From: Herbaspirillum sp. SJZ106
GTDB lineage: Bacteria > Pseudomonadota > Gammaproteobacteria > Burkholderiales > Burkholderiaceae_D
NCBI RefSeq assembly: GCF_006715495.1
Contig: NZ_VFNI01000008.1
Coordinates: 1 to 64,000 of the forward strand
Reading direction: 5' to 3'
DNA: 64,000 bases
Under the pieces are notes generated by a model. The model was not told where the DNA came from and searched no databases. It saw only the letters and a list, made by a program, of their open reading frames with translations. Shown piece by piece: positions 34,798 to 43,764 of this stretch (positions within the stretch are counted from its first letter, which is position 1; each line of letters opens with the position of its first letter). Both the position numbers and the translations under genes were made by a program.

Positions 34798-36930
34798 TCA
34801 ATGCCGCGCCGGGGCAGGGCAGAGCGCCGCCGTCAGCAGGCACAAGGTTTCCACCGCATCGGCCTGGGCCAACTGGATCGGCGCGGGGCGCCGGCGCGAC
34901 AATTCATGCAAGGCCGCGCCGTCCCGCGCCGCCAACGCCGCGCCCATCTCCTGCAGCCAGGGAACCAGGCCGGCCGCGCCCGGCTGCGGATGCGTCCACA
35001 CATGGCTGGCGTCCGCCGCCAGGCGGCGCGACAACGCCACGGCGGTGCGGCCGGCGCCGCTTTCGCCCTCGGCCAGGCTGCGCTCACGCATCAGGCGCTG
35101 CAGCAGCAGGCCGGCCTCGACGTTGGCCACGCAGGCATCGCGTCGCCGCGCATGCATGCGGGCGACCTCGGCGCCGTCGTGCCCGGCGCACATGGCGTCG
35201 GCCAGATACGCGAGGTTGAGCTGCACCATGCGCAGCAATTGCGCCCGCACGTCGACCGGCTGGCGGCGCGGCCAGAACAGGTAACTGGCCAGCACCGCCA
35301 CCGCCGCGCCGATCACGTTGTTGCCGGCGCGCAGCGCGGCGTTGGTCAACTGCTGCGCGGGATCGACCGCTACATCGGCCACCAGCACGAACACCGGCGT
35401 GAGGAAGGTCGCATACAAGCCATAGCTGACCGGGCGCAAGGCCATGGTCAGCACCGTCAGCGGAAACACCAGCACCGCCAGCGCCAGCGGCGAATGCACC
35501 ACCAGGCACAAGGCCAGGGCCAGCACGCCGCCGACGATGCTGCCGATGGCGCGCTCCATGCTGCGCGCCCAGCTGTCGGCAATGCTCGGCTGCATCACCA
35601 GCATGGTGGCCATGGTGGCCCAATAGCCGAACGGCAGTTCCAGCAGATGCACGATCAGGTAGGTGGCCCCAGCGGCCGCCGCGCAGCGCCAGGCGTGATG
35701 CATCTCGGCTGAACCGGCATTGGTATGCAGCGCCGCCTTGCGCCACAGGGCGCGCGCACGATGCCACAGCGCGCGCAAAACGCCGTCGGCGTCTACGCCG
35801 GCAACGCGTGCGGCCTGCTTCAGCCCGGCCGGGTCGATAGCGCCGACGCCCGCGGCCAGCGGGGCCTCCATCAATTGCAGCACGCGCCCGGCGCCGCTGG
35901 GCAGGCGCGCCACCAGTTGCCGCAACCGCAGCATGATGCGCGCGTCATCGGCAGCCGCGATGCTGTCGCCATTGGCCATCGCCGCCTGCATGCCTTGCAA
36001 CAGTTGCGCCATGCCCTCCAGCACGCGCGCGGTGCGGCGGCCGGCAGCGGGTTCCTGGTAGTGCGTCAGGCGCAGGTCGGCCAGCACGGTGATGCAGTCG
36101 AGCAGCTCGCCGGCACGCGCCAGCCGAACCAGCAGGTTTTCGTAGAGGCGGCGCGATTCGGTGCGCTCGCCGGCCACCGCGTCGAGCGCGCGGCGCGCAT
36201 TGGCGATGTCGACGCGCGCATGGCGGCGCGTATGCGCGGCCAGTTCGGCGGCATGAGCCAATTGCGCGGGGTCCTGGTCATTGCGGCTTGCGGCGGCGAT
36301 CGCCGCCAGTTCCGCCAGCGCGCCATAGACCCGCGCCACCGCCTTGCGCGCCGGCGCGAAAGGGTGGATACGCCAGACCGTCAGCCCCAGCAGCACGGCC
36401 CACAGGCAACCGCTGAAATAAATCAACACATGGCTTTGCGCCAGCGGCCACAGCACTACCGGCGCGTCGGCCATGATGGCCGAGACCCCGGCCGCCAGCA
36501 TCAGCACCAGCCCGGCGGCAGCGCCGTAGATACGCGAGAATCCTGCCACGCCGGCGCAGGCCATGATGGCCAGCAAACCCGCCTCGACGCTCCAGCCGGC
36601 GACCGTGGCCGCGAACATGCCGCCCAGGGTGGAGGCCAGGGCGAAGCCGCCCATCGACGCCAACCGCGCGCGGTTGGAACCGGCGCTGTCGGCCAGGCAG
36701 GTGAGGAAAGCGCCGATCGCCGCCCACGAGAACAACGGATTGCCCAGCCATTCGCCCAGCAGCAACATGGCGCTGGCACCGCAGGCCGCGCGCAGGCCCT
36801 CGGACAGGCTGGCGTTGCGCAACGGGAAATCCGCCTGCCAGCGCTCCAGCCGCGCGCGGGCATGGCGCCAGGGGGTTCGGACGAGACCACGCAAGAAGGA
36901 AAAACCGGGGATGGATAGCGGCGGCGGCAT
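34798..36930 (-). CDS. FUSC family inner-membrane transporter (YccS/AaeB-like)
   Basis: 710 residues with two blocks of membrane helices (about 45-190 and 395-530), each followed by a cytoplasmic helical region. This is the layout of FUSC/YccS/AaeB proteins that export aromatic acids or related compounds. The second block has ATYLIVHLLELPFGYWATMA and SWARSMERAIGSIVGG, which match the FUSC pattern. No membrane-fusion partner is next to it, so transport direction and substrate are unproven. Confidence 0.85.
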   Translation of the reverse strand: MPPPLSIPGFSFLRGLVRTPWRHARARLERWQADFPLRNASLSEGLRAACGASAMLLLGEWLGNPLFSWAAIGAFLTCLADSAGSNRARLASMGGFALASTLGGMFAATVAGWSVEAGLLAIMACAGVAGFSRIYGAAAGLVLMLAAGVSAIMADAPVVLWPLAQSHVLIYFSGCLWAVLLGLTVWRIHPFAPARKAVARVYGALAELAAIAAASRNDQDPAQLAHAAELAAHTRRHARVDIANARRALDAVAGERTESRRLYENLLVRLARAGELLDCITVLADLRLTHYQEPAAGRRTARVLEGMAQLLQGMQAAMANGDSIAAADDARIMLRLRQLVARLPSGAGRVLQLMEAPLAAGVGAIDPAGLKQAARVAGVDADGVLRALWHRARALWRKAALHTNAGSAEMHHAWRCAAAAGATYLIVHLLELPFGYWATMATMLVMQPSIADSWARSMERAIGSIVGGVLALALCLVVHSPLALAVLVFPLTVLTMALRPVSYGLYATFLTPVFVLVADVAVDPAQQLTNAALRAGNNVIGAAVAVLASYLFWPRRQPVDVRAQLLRMVQLNLAYLADAMCAGHDGAEVARMHARRRDACVANVEAGLLLQRLMRERSLAEGESGAGRTAVALSRRLAADASHVWTHPQPGAAGLVPWLQEMGAALAARDGAALHELSRRRPAPIQLAQADAVETLCLLTAALCPAPARH

Positions 36931-37180
36931 GCTAAGGGTGCGGCGGGTCGGTCTGAAGTGGGGGAGGGGGAAGCCGAGGCCCGCGCGCTTTATTCCCGCA
37001 GCGGCGTCATTCCGGTTCCGCCGCCACGGCCGGCAGGCGCTGCAGGCATCGGCAGGAGGCAGTATAGGAAGGCCGAAATATTCTTTGTATGACTTAAGTG
37101 CTTATATTTCATTCCAAAGCAGAATAGTTTGAAAAGCACATTCAGACGCCTGATGTTGTTTCATGCTTCAGCCCACAACC

Positions 37181-37273
37181 CGTCGTCCCGGCGCATGCCG
37201 GGATCCAGTGTCTTTCGTTGCCTCCCGATGGCCGTTGAACGACGCTGGGTCCTGACTTTCGTCAGGACGACGG
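37181..37273. repeat. Dispersed palindromic repeat, copy B
   Basis: Same family as 11179-11270: CGTCGTCCCGGCGCATGCCG, CCAGTGTCTTTCGTTG, GGCCGTTGAACGAC, then CCTGACTTTCGTCAGGACGA. It sits in the 379-base gap between the FUSC start and the end of a LysR gene. The rest of that gap shows an AT-rich stretch near 37075-37130 and no gene. Confidence 0.75.
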
Positions 37274-37309
37274 GGGAGGGTCGTCGTTGCCGCCCTGGCT
37301 ACACGGCAT

Positions 37310-38200
37310 TTATTTCACCCCCCCGGCAAACAATTCCCCGCTGATCCCCATCCACGCCCGCGCCGCATGCGACAGGTAACCGCCGCGCGTCACGTAGGCG
37401 ACCTGCCATTGCACCTCCGGTTCGACCAGGCGCACCGCCTGCAACTGGTCGGTGGCGATGCGGTGGATGAACGGTTCGGGCAGCAGGGCGGCGCCCATGC
37501 CGGCCAGCGCCATGGCCACCAGCCAGTCCCACTGGCCGCTTTGCGCGGCGATCTGCGGGGCGATGCCGATGTCGCCGAAGGTGCCGCGCAAGCTGCGCGT
37601 GAGGCCGAATTCGTTGTTGAGCATCACCAGCGGCATGCCGTCCAGCTGGGCGCAGCGCAAGGTGGCCCGGTTCTTCTGGAAGCTGCCAGCCTGGGACACA
37701 GCCCAGATCGGATAGCGCGCCACCGGCATGACTTCCAGCTCCAGCTCGGGATCGACGGGCAGCACCGTCATGCCGATCTCCAGCTCGCCATTGGCCACCC
37801 GCTGTTCGATCTGCGGGCCGGTGTCTTCCTTGAGGTTGAGCGCGATTTCCGGATGGCGCTCGCGGAAGGCCTTGAGCACCGGCGTGCACAGGATGTTGAT
37901 CATGGGCGGGATGCCGATGTCCAGGTGGCCCAGGCGCTGCGCCTTGGTGTCGCGCACCTCGGCATGCAAGCGCTGCATCGAGGCCAGGATCTGCTGGCCC
38001 TGCTCATAGACCACGCGGCCGGTGTCGGTCAGCGCCAGGCGGCGGCCGTCGCGGATCAGCAGCGGGGCGTCCACCTCGTCTTCCAGCTGGCGCACCATCT
38101 TGCTGACGGTGGACTGGGTCACATGCAGCGCGTCGGCTGCGCGGCTGAAGCTGTTCAGGCGTACCGTTTCGGTGAAATAGCGCAGGGCGCGGATATCCAT
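37310..38200 (-). CDS. LysR family regulator next to the CoA-transferase gene
   Basis: 296 residues. The winged helix-turn-helix is at 1-60 (IRALRYFTETVRLNSFSRAADALHVTQSTVSKMVRQLEDEV), then the effector-binding domain (LGHLDIGIPPMINILCTPVLKAF). It resembles the CynR/CbbR-like branch that often controls a divergent gene. It is divergent from the CoA-transferase gene with a palindromic operator candidate between them. Confidence 0.9.
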   Translation of the reverse strand: MDIRALRYFTETVRLNSFSRAADALHVTQSTVSKMVRQLEDEVDAPLLIRDGRRLALTDTGRVVYEQGQQILASMQRLHAEVRDTKAQRLGHLDIGIPPMINILCTPVLKAFRERHPEIALNLKEDTGPQIEQRVANGELEIGMTVLPVDPELELEVMPVARYPIWAVSQAGSFQKNRATLRCAQLDGMPLVMLNNEFGLTRSLRGTFGDIGIAPQIAAQSGQWDWLVAMALAGMGAALLPEPFIHRIATDQLQAVRLVEPEVQWQVAYVTRGGYLSHAARAWMGISGELFAGGVK

Positions 38201-38246
38201 GTCGGCCGGCTTTCGAGGGTGAATTCGAGGGAGATCAAAGTATGCA

Positions 38247-38262
38247 GATTCCGACTGGAATC
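38247..38262. promoter_or_regulatory. Palindromic operator candidate for the LysR regulator
   Basis: GATTCC-GACT-GGAATC is a perfect 6-4-6 palindrome, 47 bases from the regulator start and 147 bases from the CoA-transferase start. Its position in the divergent gap and its dyad form fit a LysR recognition site. Confidence 0.55.
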
Positions 38263-38408
38263 GCAGAATTTAAATCATACAGTGCATGCAGGCGGACTTC
38301 TATACTGAAGTAAAACAAGAATGAAAGAAGTCCGTTCCGCAGGCCATGCAACGCTCACTGGCGCGGATGCACTTCTCTTTTCCAAAAGAAACCGAGCAGG
38401 AGCACACC

Positions 38409-39899
38409 ATGGACAACCAGCGCATCCGCCAGCCCGAATTGGCCGGCAAACTGATGTCGGCCGACGAGGCCGCCGCTTTCTTCCACAATGGAATGACCAT
38501 CGGCATGAGCGGCTTCACCCGCGCCGGCGACGCCAAGGCCATGCCGCGCGCACTGGCCGAACGCGCCAGGCGCGAGCCATTGCGCTTTACCGTCATCACC
38601 GGCGCCTCGCTGGGCAACGGCAGCGATGGCCTGATGGCCGAAGCGGGCCTGCTGGCGCGGCGCCTGCCGTTCCAGGTGGATGCCACGCTGCGCGGCAAGA
38701 TCAATGCCGGCGAGGTCATGTTCATCGACCAGCATCTTTCCGAGACCGCCGAACAGCTACGCGGCGGCACGCCGTCAGGCATCGACATCGCCGTGATCGA
38801 AGCGGCGGCCATCACCGAGCACGGGATCGTGCCGACCATGTCGGTGGGCAATTCGGCCAGCTTCGTCGAACAGGCCAAACAGATCGTGATCGAACTCAAT
38901 ACCAGCGTACCGCTGGGGCTGGAAGGCTTGCATGACATCTACCTGCCTGGCGATCGTCCGGCGCGCGGCCCGATCCCGCTGACCAGTCCGCAGCAGCGCA
39001 TCGGCGGCACGGCCATTGCGTTCGATCCGGCCAAGGTGGTCGCCATCGTGCTGACCGAAACGCCCGACAGCCCCTCCTCGGTGCTGCCGCCGGACGAGGA
39101 AACCAATGCCATCGCGCGCCATGTGATCGGTTTTCTCGAAGGCGAAGTGGAGGCCGGGCGCCTGCCGCACACGCTGGCGCCGCTGCAGGCCGGCATCGGC
39201 ACCATCGCCAACGCGGTGCTGCACGGGCTGGTGGATTCGCCGTTCCGCGGCCTGACCATGTATTCGGAAGTGCTGCAGGACAGCGCCATCGAACTGCTCG
39301 ACTCGGGCCAGCTGGCGTTCGCCTCGGCCTCGTCGATCACGCTGTCGTCGGCCAAGTATGAGCACTTCATCAAGCACCTCGACCGCTACCGCGACAAGCT
39401 GGTGCTGCGTCCGCAGGAAATCAGCAACCATCCGGAGCTGGTGCGTCGGCTGGGCATCATCGGCCTGAACACCGCGCTGGAGTTCGACATCTACGGCAAC
39501 GTCAACTCCACCCACGTCGGCGGCACGCACATGATGAACGGCATCGGCGGCTCGGGCGACTTCGCCCGCAACGGGCAGATCTCGATCTTCGTCTCCAAGT
39601 CGGTGGCCAAGGGCGGGGCGGTTTCCAGCGTGGTGCCGATGGCCACGCATGTGGACCACAGCGAGCACGATGTCGATGTGCTGGTCACCGAGTGGGGCCT
39701 GGCCGACCTGCGCGGACTGGCGCCGCGCGAGCGCGCGGTGCAGGTGATCGAGCATTGCTGCCACCCGGATTACCGTGCGCAATTGCGCGACTACTTCGAG
39801 CGCGCCTGCCGGGCCGGCGGCCATACGCCGCACCTGCTGGGCGAAGCCTTCTCCTGGCACCAGCATTACGCGCAGCACAAGACCATGCGTTTGCGCTGA
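38409..39899 (+). CDS. Acetyl-CoA hydrolase / succinyl-CoA:acetate CoA-transferase family
   Basis: 496 residues from the ATG at 38409 (AGGAG upstream). The family is the Cat1/ScpC/AarC group. The N-terminal part has FHNGMTIGMSGFTRAGDAKAMP, and the catalytic glutamate is E287 in LTMYSEVLQDSA. The C-terminal domain contains GIGGSGDFARNGQISIF and DVLVTEWGLADLRGL. Such enzymes move CoA between acetate, succinate or propionate, or hydrolyse acetyl-CoA. It is single and probably under the divergent LysR protein. Confidence 0.9.
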   Translation: MDNQRIRQPELAGKLMSADEAAAFFHNGMTIGMSGFTRAGDAKAMPRALAERARREPLRFTVITGASLGNGSDGLMAEAGLLARRLPFQVDATLRGKINAGEVMFIDQHLSETAEQLRGGTPSGIDIAVIEAAAITEHGIVPTMSVGNSASFVEQAKQIVIELNTSVPLGLEGLHDIYLPGDRPARGPIPLTSPQQRIGGTAIAFDPAKVVAIVLTETPDSPSSVLPPDEETNAIARHVIGFLEGEVEAGRLPHTLAPLQAGIGTIANAVLHGLVDSPFRGLTMYSEVLQDSAIELLDSGQLAFASASSITLSSAKYEHFIKHLDRYRDKLVLRPQEISNHPELVRRLGIIGLNTALEFDIYGNVNSTHVGGTHMMNGIGGSGDFARNGQISIFVSKSVAKGGAVSSVVPMATHVDHSEHDVDVLVTEWGLADLRGLAPRERAVQVIEHCCHPDYRAQLRDYFERACRAGGHTPHLLGEAFSWHQHYAQHKTMRLR

Positions 39900-39902
39900 A
39901 CC

Positions 39903-40907
39903 TCAATCTTCCTGACCGGGCGGCGTCTTGCGCCGCGCCAGCGCATCCCAGCCGACCGCGCCGCGCACGGCGCCGGGCATGGCTTCCTTCATGGTGTCGA
40001 TGAAATGGCGCAGGCGCGCCGGGTAAAAGCGCGCGTAGGGATACAGCAGCGACACCGGCAGCGGCGCCGGCTCCCATTCCGGCAGCAACTGCACCAGCCG
40101 GCCCGCCGCCACATCCTCGGCCAGGATCCATGACGACCCCACCGCCACGCCCATGCCTTCGATGGCCGTATTGCGCAAGGCGTACAGGCTGTCGGTGACC
40201 AGCTGCGGACGGAACGAGATGTGCTTTTGCTCGCCGCTGCGCGCATGGGTGAGCGTCACCTCGCGCCGGTAAAAGGCGGGAATGGCGATCCAGGGCAGGG
40301 CGGCCAGGTCGGCCGGATGCTGCGGCAGCGGACGGCCCGCCAGCAACGACGGCGCGGCCACCGTCATGCGCGGCACTTCGGCCAGGTGGATCGCCACCAC
40401 GGAAGGGTCATGCACCTCGCCTACCTGGATCGCGCAATCGATGCCCTGGGAAATGAAATCGGCGGCGCGGTCATGCAGCAGCCACTCCACCATGACCCGC
40501 GGATGGCGGCGCATGAATTCCGTGAGCGGCCCGATCAGCTGTTTCTGCCCGAACGCGTGCGGCACCACCACCCGCAACGCCCCCTCGGCCTGCAAGCGCG
40601 CCCCGCGCAGGTCGCTTTCGAACTCGTCCCATCCCGCCAGCAAGTCCTTGGCGCGCTCGTAGCAGCGCTCGCCGTCGTCGGTCAGTTTCATCGCATGCGT
40701 GGAACGTTGCAGCAGGCGCACCCCCAGCGAACGCTCCAGCGCCTGCAAGCGGCGGCTGATGGTGGGCTGGGTCATACCCAGCTGGGATGCCGCGGCCGAC
40801 AGGCTGCCGGCTTCGACGATGCGCACGAAGGTCTGCATGAGCTCGATGCGGTCGGTCAGGCCGGCGGCAAGCGCTGCTGTCTGGGCGGAGGCGGGTGGCT
40901 TGGTCAT
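39903..40907 (-). CDS. LysR family regulator (PecT/PtxR-like), divergent from an MFS gene
   Basis: 334 residues from the ATG at 40907. A short N-terminal extension precedes the helix-turn-helix (IELMQTFVRIVEAGSLSAAASQLGMTQPTISRRLQALE), then the effector domain. It belongs to the branch of regulators with the LLQRSTHAMKLTDDG motif after the HTH. It is divergent from an MFS exporter that it likely controls. Its 3' end is three bases from the CoA-transferase stop. Confidence 0.88.
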   Translation of the reverse strand: MTKPPASAQTAALAAGLTDRIELMQTFVRIVEAGSLSAAASQLGMTQPTISRRLQALERSLGVRLLQRSTHAMKLTDDGERCYERAKDLLAGWDEFESDLRGARLQAEGALRVVVPHAFGQKQLIGPLTEFMRRHPRVMVEWLLHDRAADFISQGIDCAIQVGEVHDPSVVAIHLAEVPRMTVAAPSLLAGRPLPQHPADLAALPWIAIPAFYRREVTLTHARSGEQKHISFRPQLVTDSLYALRNTAIEGMGVAVGSSWILAEDVAAGRLVQLLPEWEPAPLPVSLLYPYARFYPARLRHFIDTMKEAMPGAVRGAVGWDALARRKTPPGQED

Positions 40908-40920
40908 ACGCCAAACGTAT
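40906..40920. promoter_or_regulatory. T-N11-A palindrome overlapping the regulator start
   Basis: ATACG-CCAAA-CGTAT is a perfect palindrome that includes the LysR consensus T-N11-A (TACGCCAAACGTA). It overlaps the start codon of the LysR gene at 40905-40907, so binding could repress its own synthesis while acting on the divergent MFS promoter. Confidence 0.5.
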
Positions 40921-41050
40921 ATCAATTCTGCTGATTGCGCTACTACCGTATGCGAGCCGGGTGGCGCAGAATCCGCCTCAACGCTGGCATACAAGGCTTT
41001 CCAAGACCAGCTCGACGCAAATCCATGGCAAACATTTCGGGAGTTTCATC

Positions 41051-42295
41051 ATGAATAACATTCCTAACACGCATATAGCCCCGGGCGACCTGGCGGCCAA
41101 GGCGCATCCGCAGGCGCATGGCCTGTCGCCGGCCCTGATCCTGCTGCTGGCCACCGGCGCCGGCCTGTCCGTGGCTTCCCTGTATTACTCGCAGCCGATG
41201 CTGGGCATACTGGCCGACGATATCGGCGCTTCCGAGCGCGTGGTCGGCATGGTGCCGATGTCGACCCAGCTCGGCTACGCGCTGGGCATCCTGCTGCTGG
41301 CGCCGCTGGGCGACCGCTACGACCGCCGCCGCATCATCCTGATCAAGGCCGCGGTGCTGGCTGCCGCGCTGCTGCTGGCCGGCGCCGCTTCCGGCGTGGG
41401 CATGCTGCTGGCCGCCAGCCTGGCGGTCGGCTTGTCGGCCACCATGGCGCAAGACATCGTGCCGGCTGCCGCCACCCTGGCGCCGGAACAGCACCGCGGC
41501 CGCATCGTCGGCACCGTGATGACGGGCCTGTTGCTGGGCATCCTGCTGTCGCGCGTGGTGAGCGGTTTCGTCGCCGAAAACTTCGGCTGGCGCGCCATGT
41601 TCGTCGGCGCCGCCGCCAGCATCGCCTTGATCGGCGCGGCCGCGTGGCGCGGCCTGCCGCGCTTCCACCCGACCACCCGCATGCACTACGGCGCGCTGCT
41701 GGGTTCGTTGGCCAGCCTGGTCAGAAAGCATGGCGCCCTGCGCCGCGCCGCCCTGGCCCAGGGCCTGCTGTCGATCGGTTTCTCGGCCTTCTGGTCGACC
41801 CTGGCGGTGATGCTGCATGGCGCGCCGTTCCACCTGGGCAGCGCCGCCGCCGGCGCCTTCGGCCTAGCCGGCGCTGCCGGCGCCCTGGCCGCGCCGCTGG
41901 CTGGCCGCATCTCGGACAAGAAGGGCCCTGAACTGGTGACCCGCCTGGGCGTCGGCCTGGCGACCGTATCCTTCGCTGCGATGGCGCTGTCGCCGTGGTT
42001 TTCCAAGGAGGGCCAGCTGGCCCTGATCGCGCTGGCCGCCATCGGCTTCGACCTGGGCGTACAGGCCACGCTGGTGGCGCACCAGACCATCGTCTACGGC
42101 ATCGAACCCGGCGCCCGCAGCCGCCTCAACGCGGTGCTGTTCGTGGGCATGTTCATCGGCATGGCCAGCGGCGCGGCCTTGGGCAGCCTGGCGCTGGCGC
42201 AGTGGGGCTGGATCGCCGTGATCGGCCTGGCCACGCTGACCTCGATCCTGGCGCTGGCGGTGCGCCTGTGGCCGGGCGCCGCCCAGGCGCGCTGA
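41051..42295 (+). CDS. MFS exporter (YnfM/AraJ-like, sugar-efflux type)
   Basis: 414 residues from the ATG at 41051, with twelve predicted membrane helices. LYYSQPMLGILADDIGAS and GYALGILLLAPLGDRYDRRRII (motif A with the conserved D-R-x-x-R-R) mark the drug/proton antiporter DHA1 group. It probably exports a small organic compound under control of the divergent LysR regulator. A terminator follows about 30 bases after the stop. Confidence 0.88.
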   Translation: MNNIPNTHIAPGDLAAKAHPQAHGLSPALILLLATGAGLSVASLYYSQPMLGILADDIGASERVVGMVPMSTQLGYALGILLLAPLGDRYDRRRIILIKAAVLAAALLLAGAASGVGMLLAASLAVGLSATMAQDIVPAAATLAPEQHRGRIVGTVMTGLLLGILLSRVVSGFVAENFGWRAMFVGAAASIALIGAAAWRGLPRFHPTTRMHYGALLGSLASLVRKHGALRRAALAQGLLSIGFSAFWSTLAVMLHGAPFHLGSAAAGAFGLAGAAGALAAPLAGRISDKKGPELVTRLGVGLATVSFAAMALSPWFSKEGQLALIALAAIGFDLGVQATLVAHQTIVYGIEPGARSRLNAVLFVGMFIGMASGAALGSLALAQWGWIAVIGLATLTSILALAVRLWPGAAQAR

Positions 42296-42326
42296 ACGCC
42301 CGGCTGCTACTCCCGGCCTTTTCCTG

Positions 42327-42360
42327 AAGCGGTTCCGGTGCCAGCCGGGGCCGCTTTTTT
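42327..42360 (+). terminator. Rho-independent terminator after the MFS gene
   Basis: AAGCGGTTCCGG pairs over twelve positions with CCGGGGCCGCTT (two G-U pairs), closed by a six-base loop, and is followed by TTTT. Confidence 0.8.
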
Positions 42361-42446
42361 CATTTCACGATGGCTCCGGTACCGCACGAATGCGGGAAAG
42401 CGCCGCAAGCCTGCCTTGGGCCAGTACAGGGCAGTGCGCGCGCCGT

Positions 42447-43673
42447 TCATGGTTGCGCCTCTGCCTGTCTATCGGGCGTCGTTGCCGGGCATGAACCGGC
42501 CGCACCCACCGGTGCGGGAAAGCCATCCCGCCGGGCCGCCCACACTACCGCCAGCGTCGCCGCCAGCAACACCAGCAAGGCCGGTGCGAACGCGCCGACG
42601 CCCAGCCGTTCGAGCAGCACGCCGCCGACAATGCCGCCACCGGCAATCGCCGTGTTCCAGGCGGTGACCAGCATGGACTGGGCGACATCCGCCGCCTCTC
42701 CTGCCGTCTTGGCCAGCGCCGTCTGGAACAGCGTCGCCGCACCGCCGAAGGCCAGGCCCCAGGCGGCCACCGCTGCATAGACCACGACAGGCGCATCGCT
42801 CCCCACGCCCAGCGCCAGCGCGGACAGACCGAACACGACAGTGCTGGCAAGCGTCAGCGCACGCAGATGGCGGTCGATCAGCACGCCGATGATCCAGATA
42901 CCCAGCAGCGAGGTGACGCCGAATACCAGCAGTACCAAATCCGTCCGTTCGACCATGCCCGCCGCCGCAAGGAACGACGCGATGTAGGTATAGAGGATGT
43001 TGTGCGCCAGCACGAAGGCCAGAACCACGAACAGCACCGGGCGCACGCCGGCGATCCTGAAAACACGACCCAGAGACAGCCGCTTGCCCGCCGGCTGCCC
43101 GGCGAAATCCGGCACCTTGACGCGCACCCACACCATGAGCGCCAGCGCCAGAGCGCTCATGATGCCGAAACACATTCGCCAACCGACCAGATTGCCGAGA
43201 AAGGCGCCGGCCGGCACACCCAGCGACAGCGCCAGCGGCGTGCCGGCCATTGCAATGGCGATGGCGCGCCCTTTCTGGCGCTCGGGCACCATGCGCGCGG
43301 CATAGCCCGCCAGCAGCGCCCACAGCAGCCCGGCCGACACGCCCGCCAAGAAGCGCGCCGCCATCGTCAGAACATAGCTCCCGGAAAGCGTCGTGACGGT
43401 ATTGGCGACGACGAAACCTGCGATGGCCGCCAGCAGCAGCGGGCGGCGGCGCACGCCCTGCGTGGCGGCAGTCAGTGGAATCGCCGCCGCCAGCGAACCG
43501 ATAGCGTAGATCGTCACGGTCTGGCCGACCCAGGCCTCGGACACTGCCAGGCCCTGCGCCATCTGCGGCAGCAGTCCGGCCGGCAGCGCCTCGGTCAGGA
43601 TGGTGATGAAAGCCGCCATCGCCAATGCCAGCAGCGATGCCAGCGGCAGGCGGTCATGGGCAACGGCGCTCAT
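42447..43673 (-). CDS. MFS exporter (DHA1 family)
   Basis: 408 residues from the ATG at 43673, with twelve predicted helices. ITILTEALPAGLLPQMAQGLAVSEAWVGQTVTIYAIGS in the first two helices resembles the YdhP/NepI arabinose-efflux-like permeases, with GVRRRPLLL in the 2-3 loop. It lies 91 bases downstream of the serine hydrolase gene on the same strand, and both are divergent from a LysR gene. Confidence 0.88.
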   Translation of the reverse strand: MSAVAHDRLPLASLLALAMAAFITILTEALPAGLLPQMAQGLAVSEAWVGQTVTIYAIGSLAAAIPLTAATQGVRRRPLLLAAIAGFVVANTVTTLSGSYVLTMAARFLAGVSAGLLWALLAGYAARMVPERQKGRAIAIAMAGTPLALSLGVPAGAFLGNLVGWRMCFGIMSALALALMVWVRVKVPDFAGQPAGKRLSLGRVFRIAGVRPVLFVVLAFVLAHNILYTYIASFLAAAGMVERTDLVLLVFGVTSLLGIWIIGVLIDRHLRALTLASTVVFGLSALALGVGSDAPVVVYAAVAAWGLAFGGAATLFQTALAKTAGEAADVAQSMLVTAWNTAIAGGGIVGGVLLERLGVGAFAPALLVLLAATLAVVWAARRDGFPAPVGAAGSCPATTPDRQAEAQP

Positions 43674-43764
43674 CGTCCAGTCTCCCGCGCGGGTTGCGCC
43701 GTGTCGCCCAGCGTGGAGCCGCGGCGAAACGCGATGACCGCCATGCGTGCGGGTATCGTCTGCA

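Noticed and set aside
33511-35712. A 733-codon plus-strand open frame
   Set aside because: Antisense to the MscS and FUSC genes, whose membrane patterns and motifs are clear.
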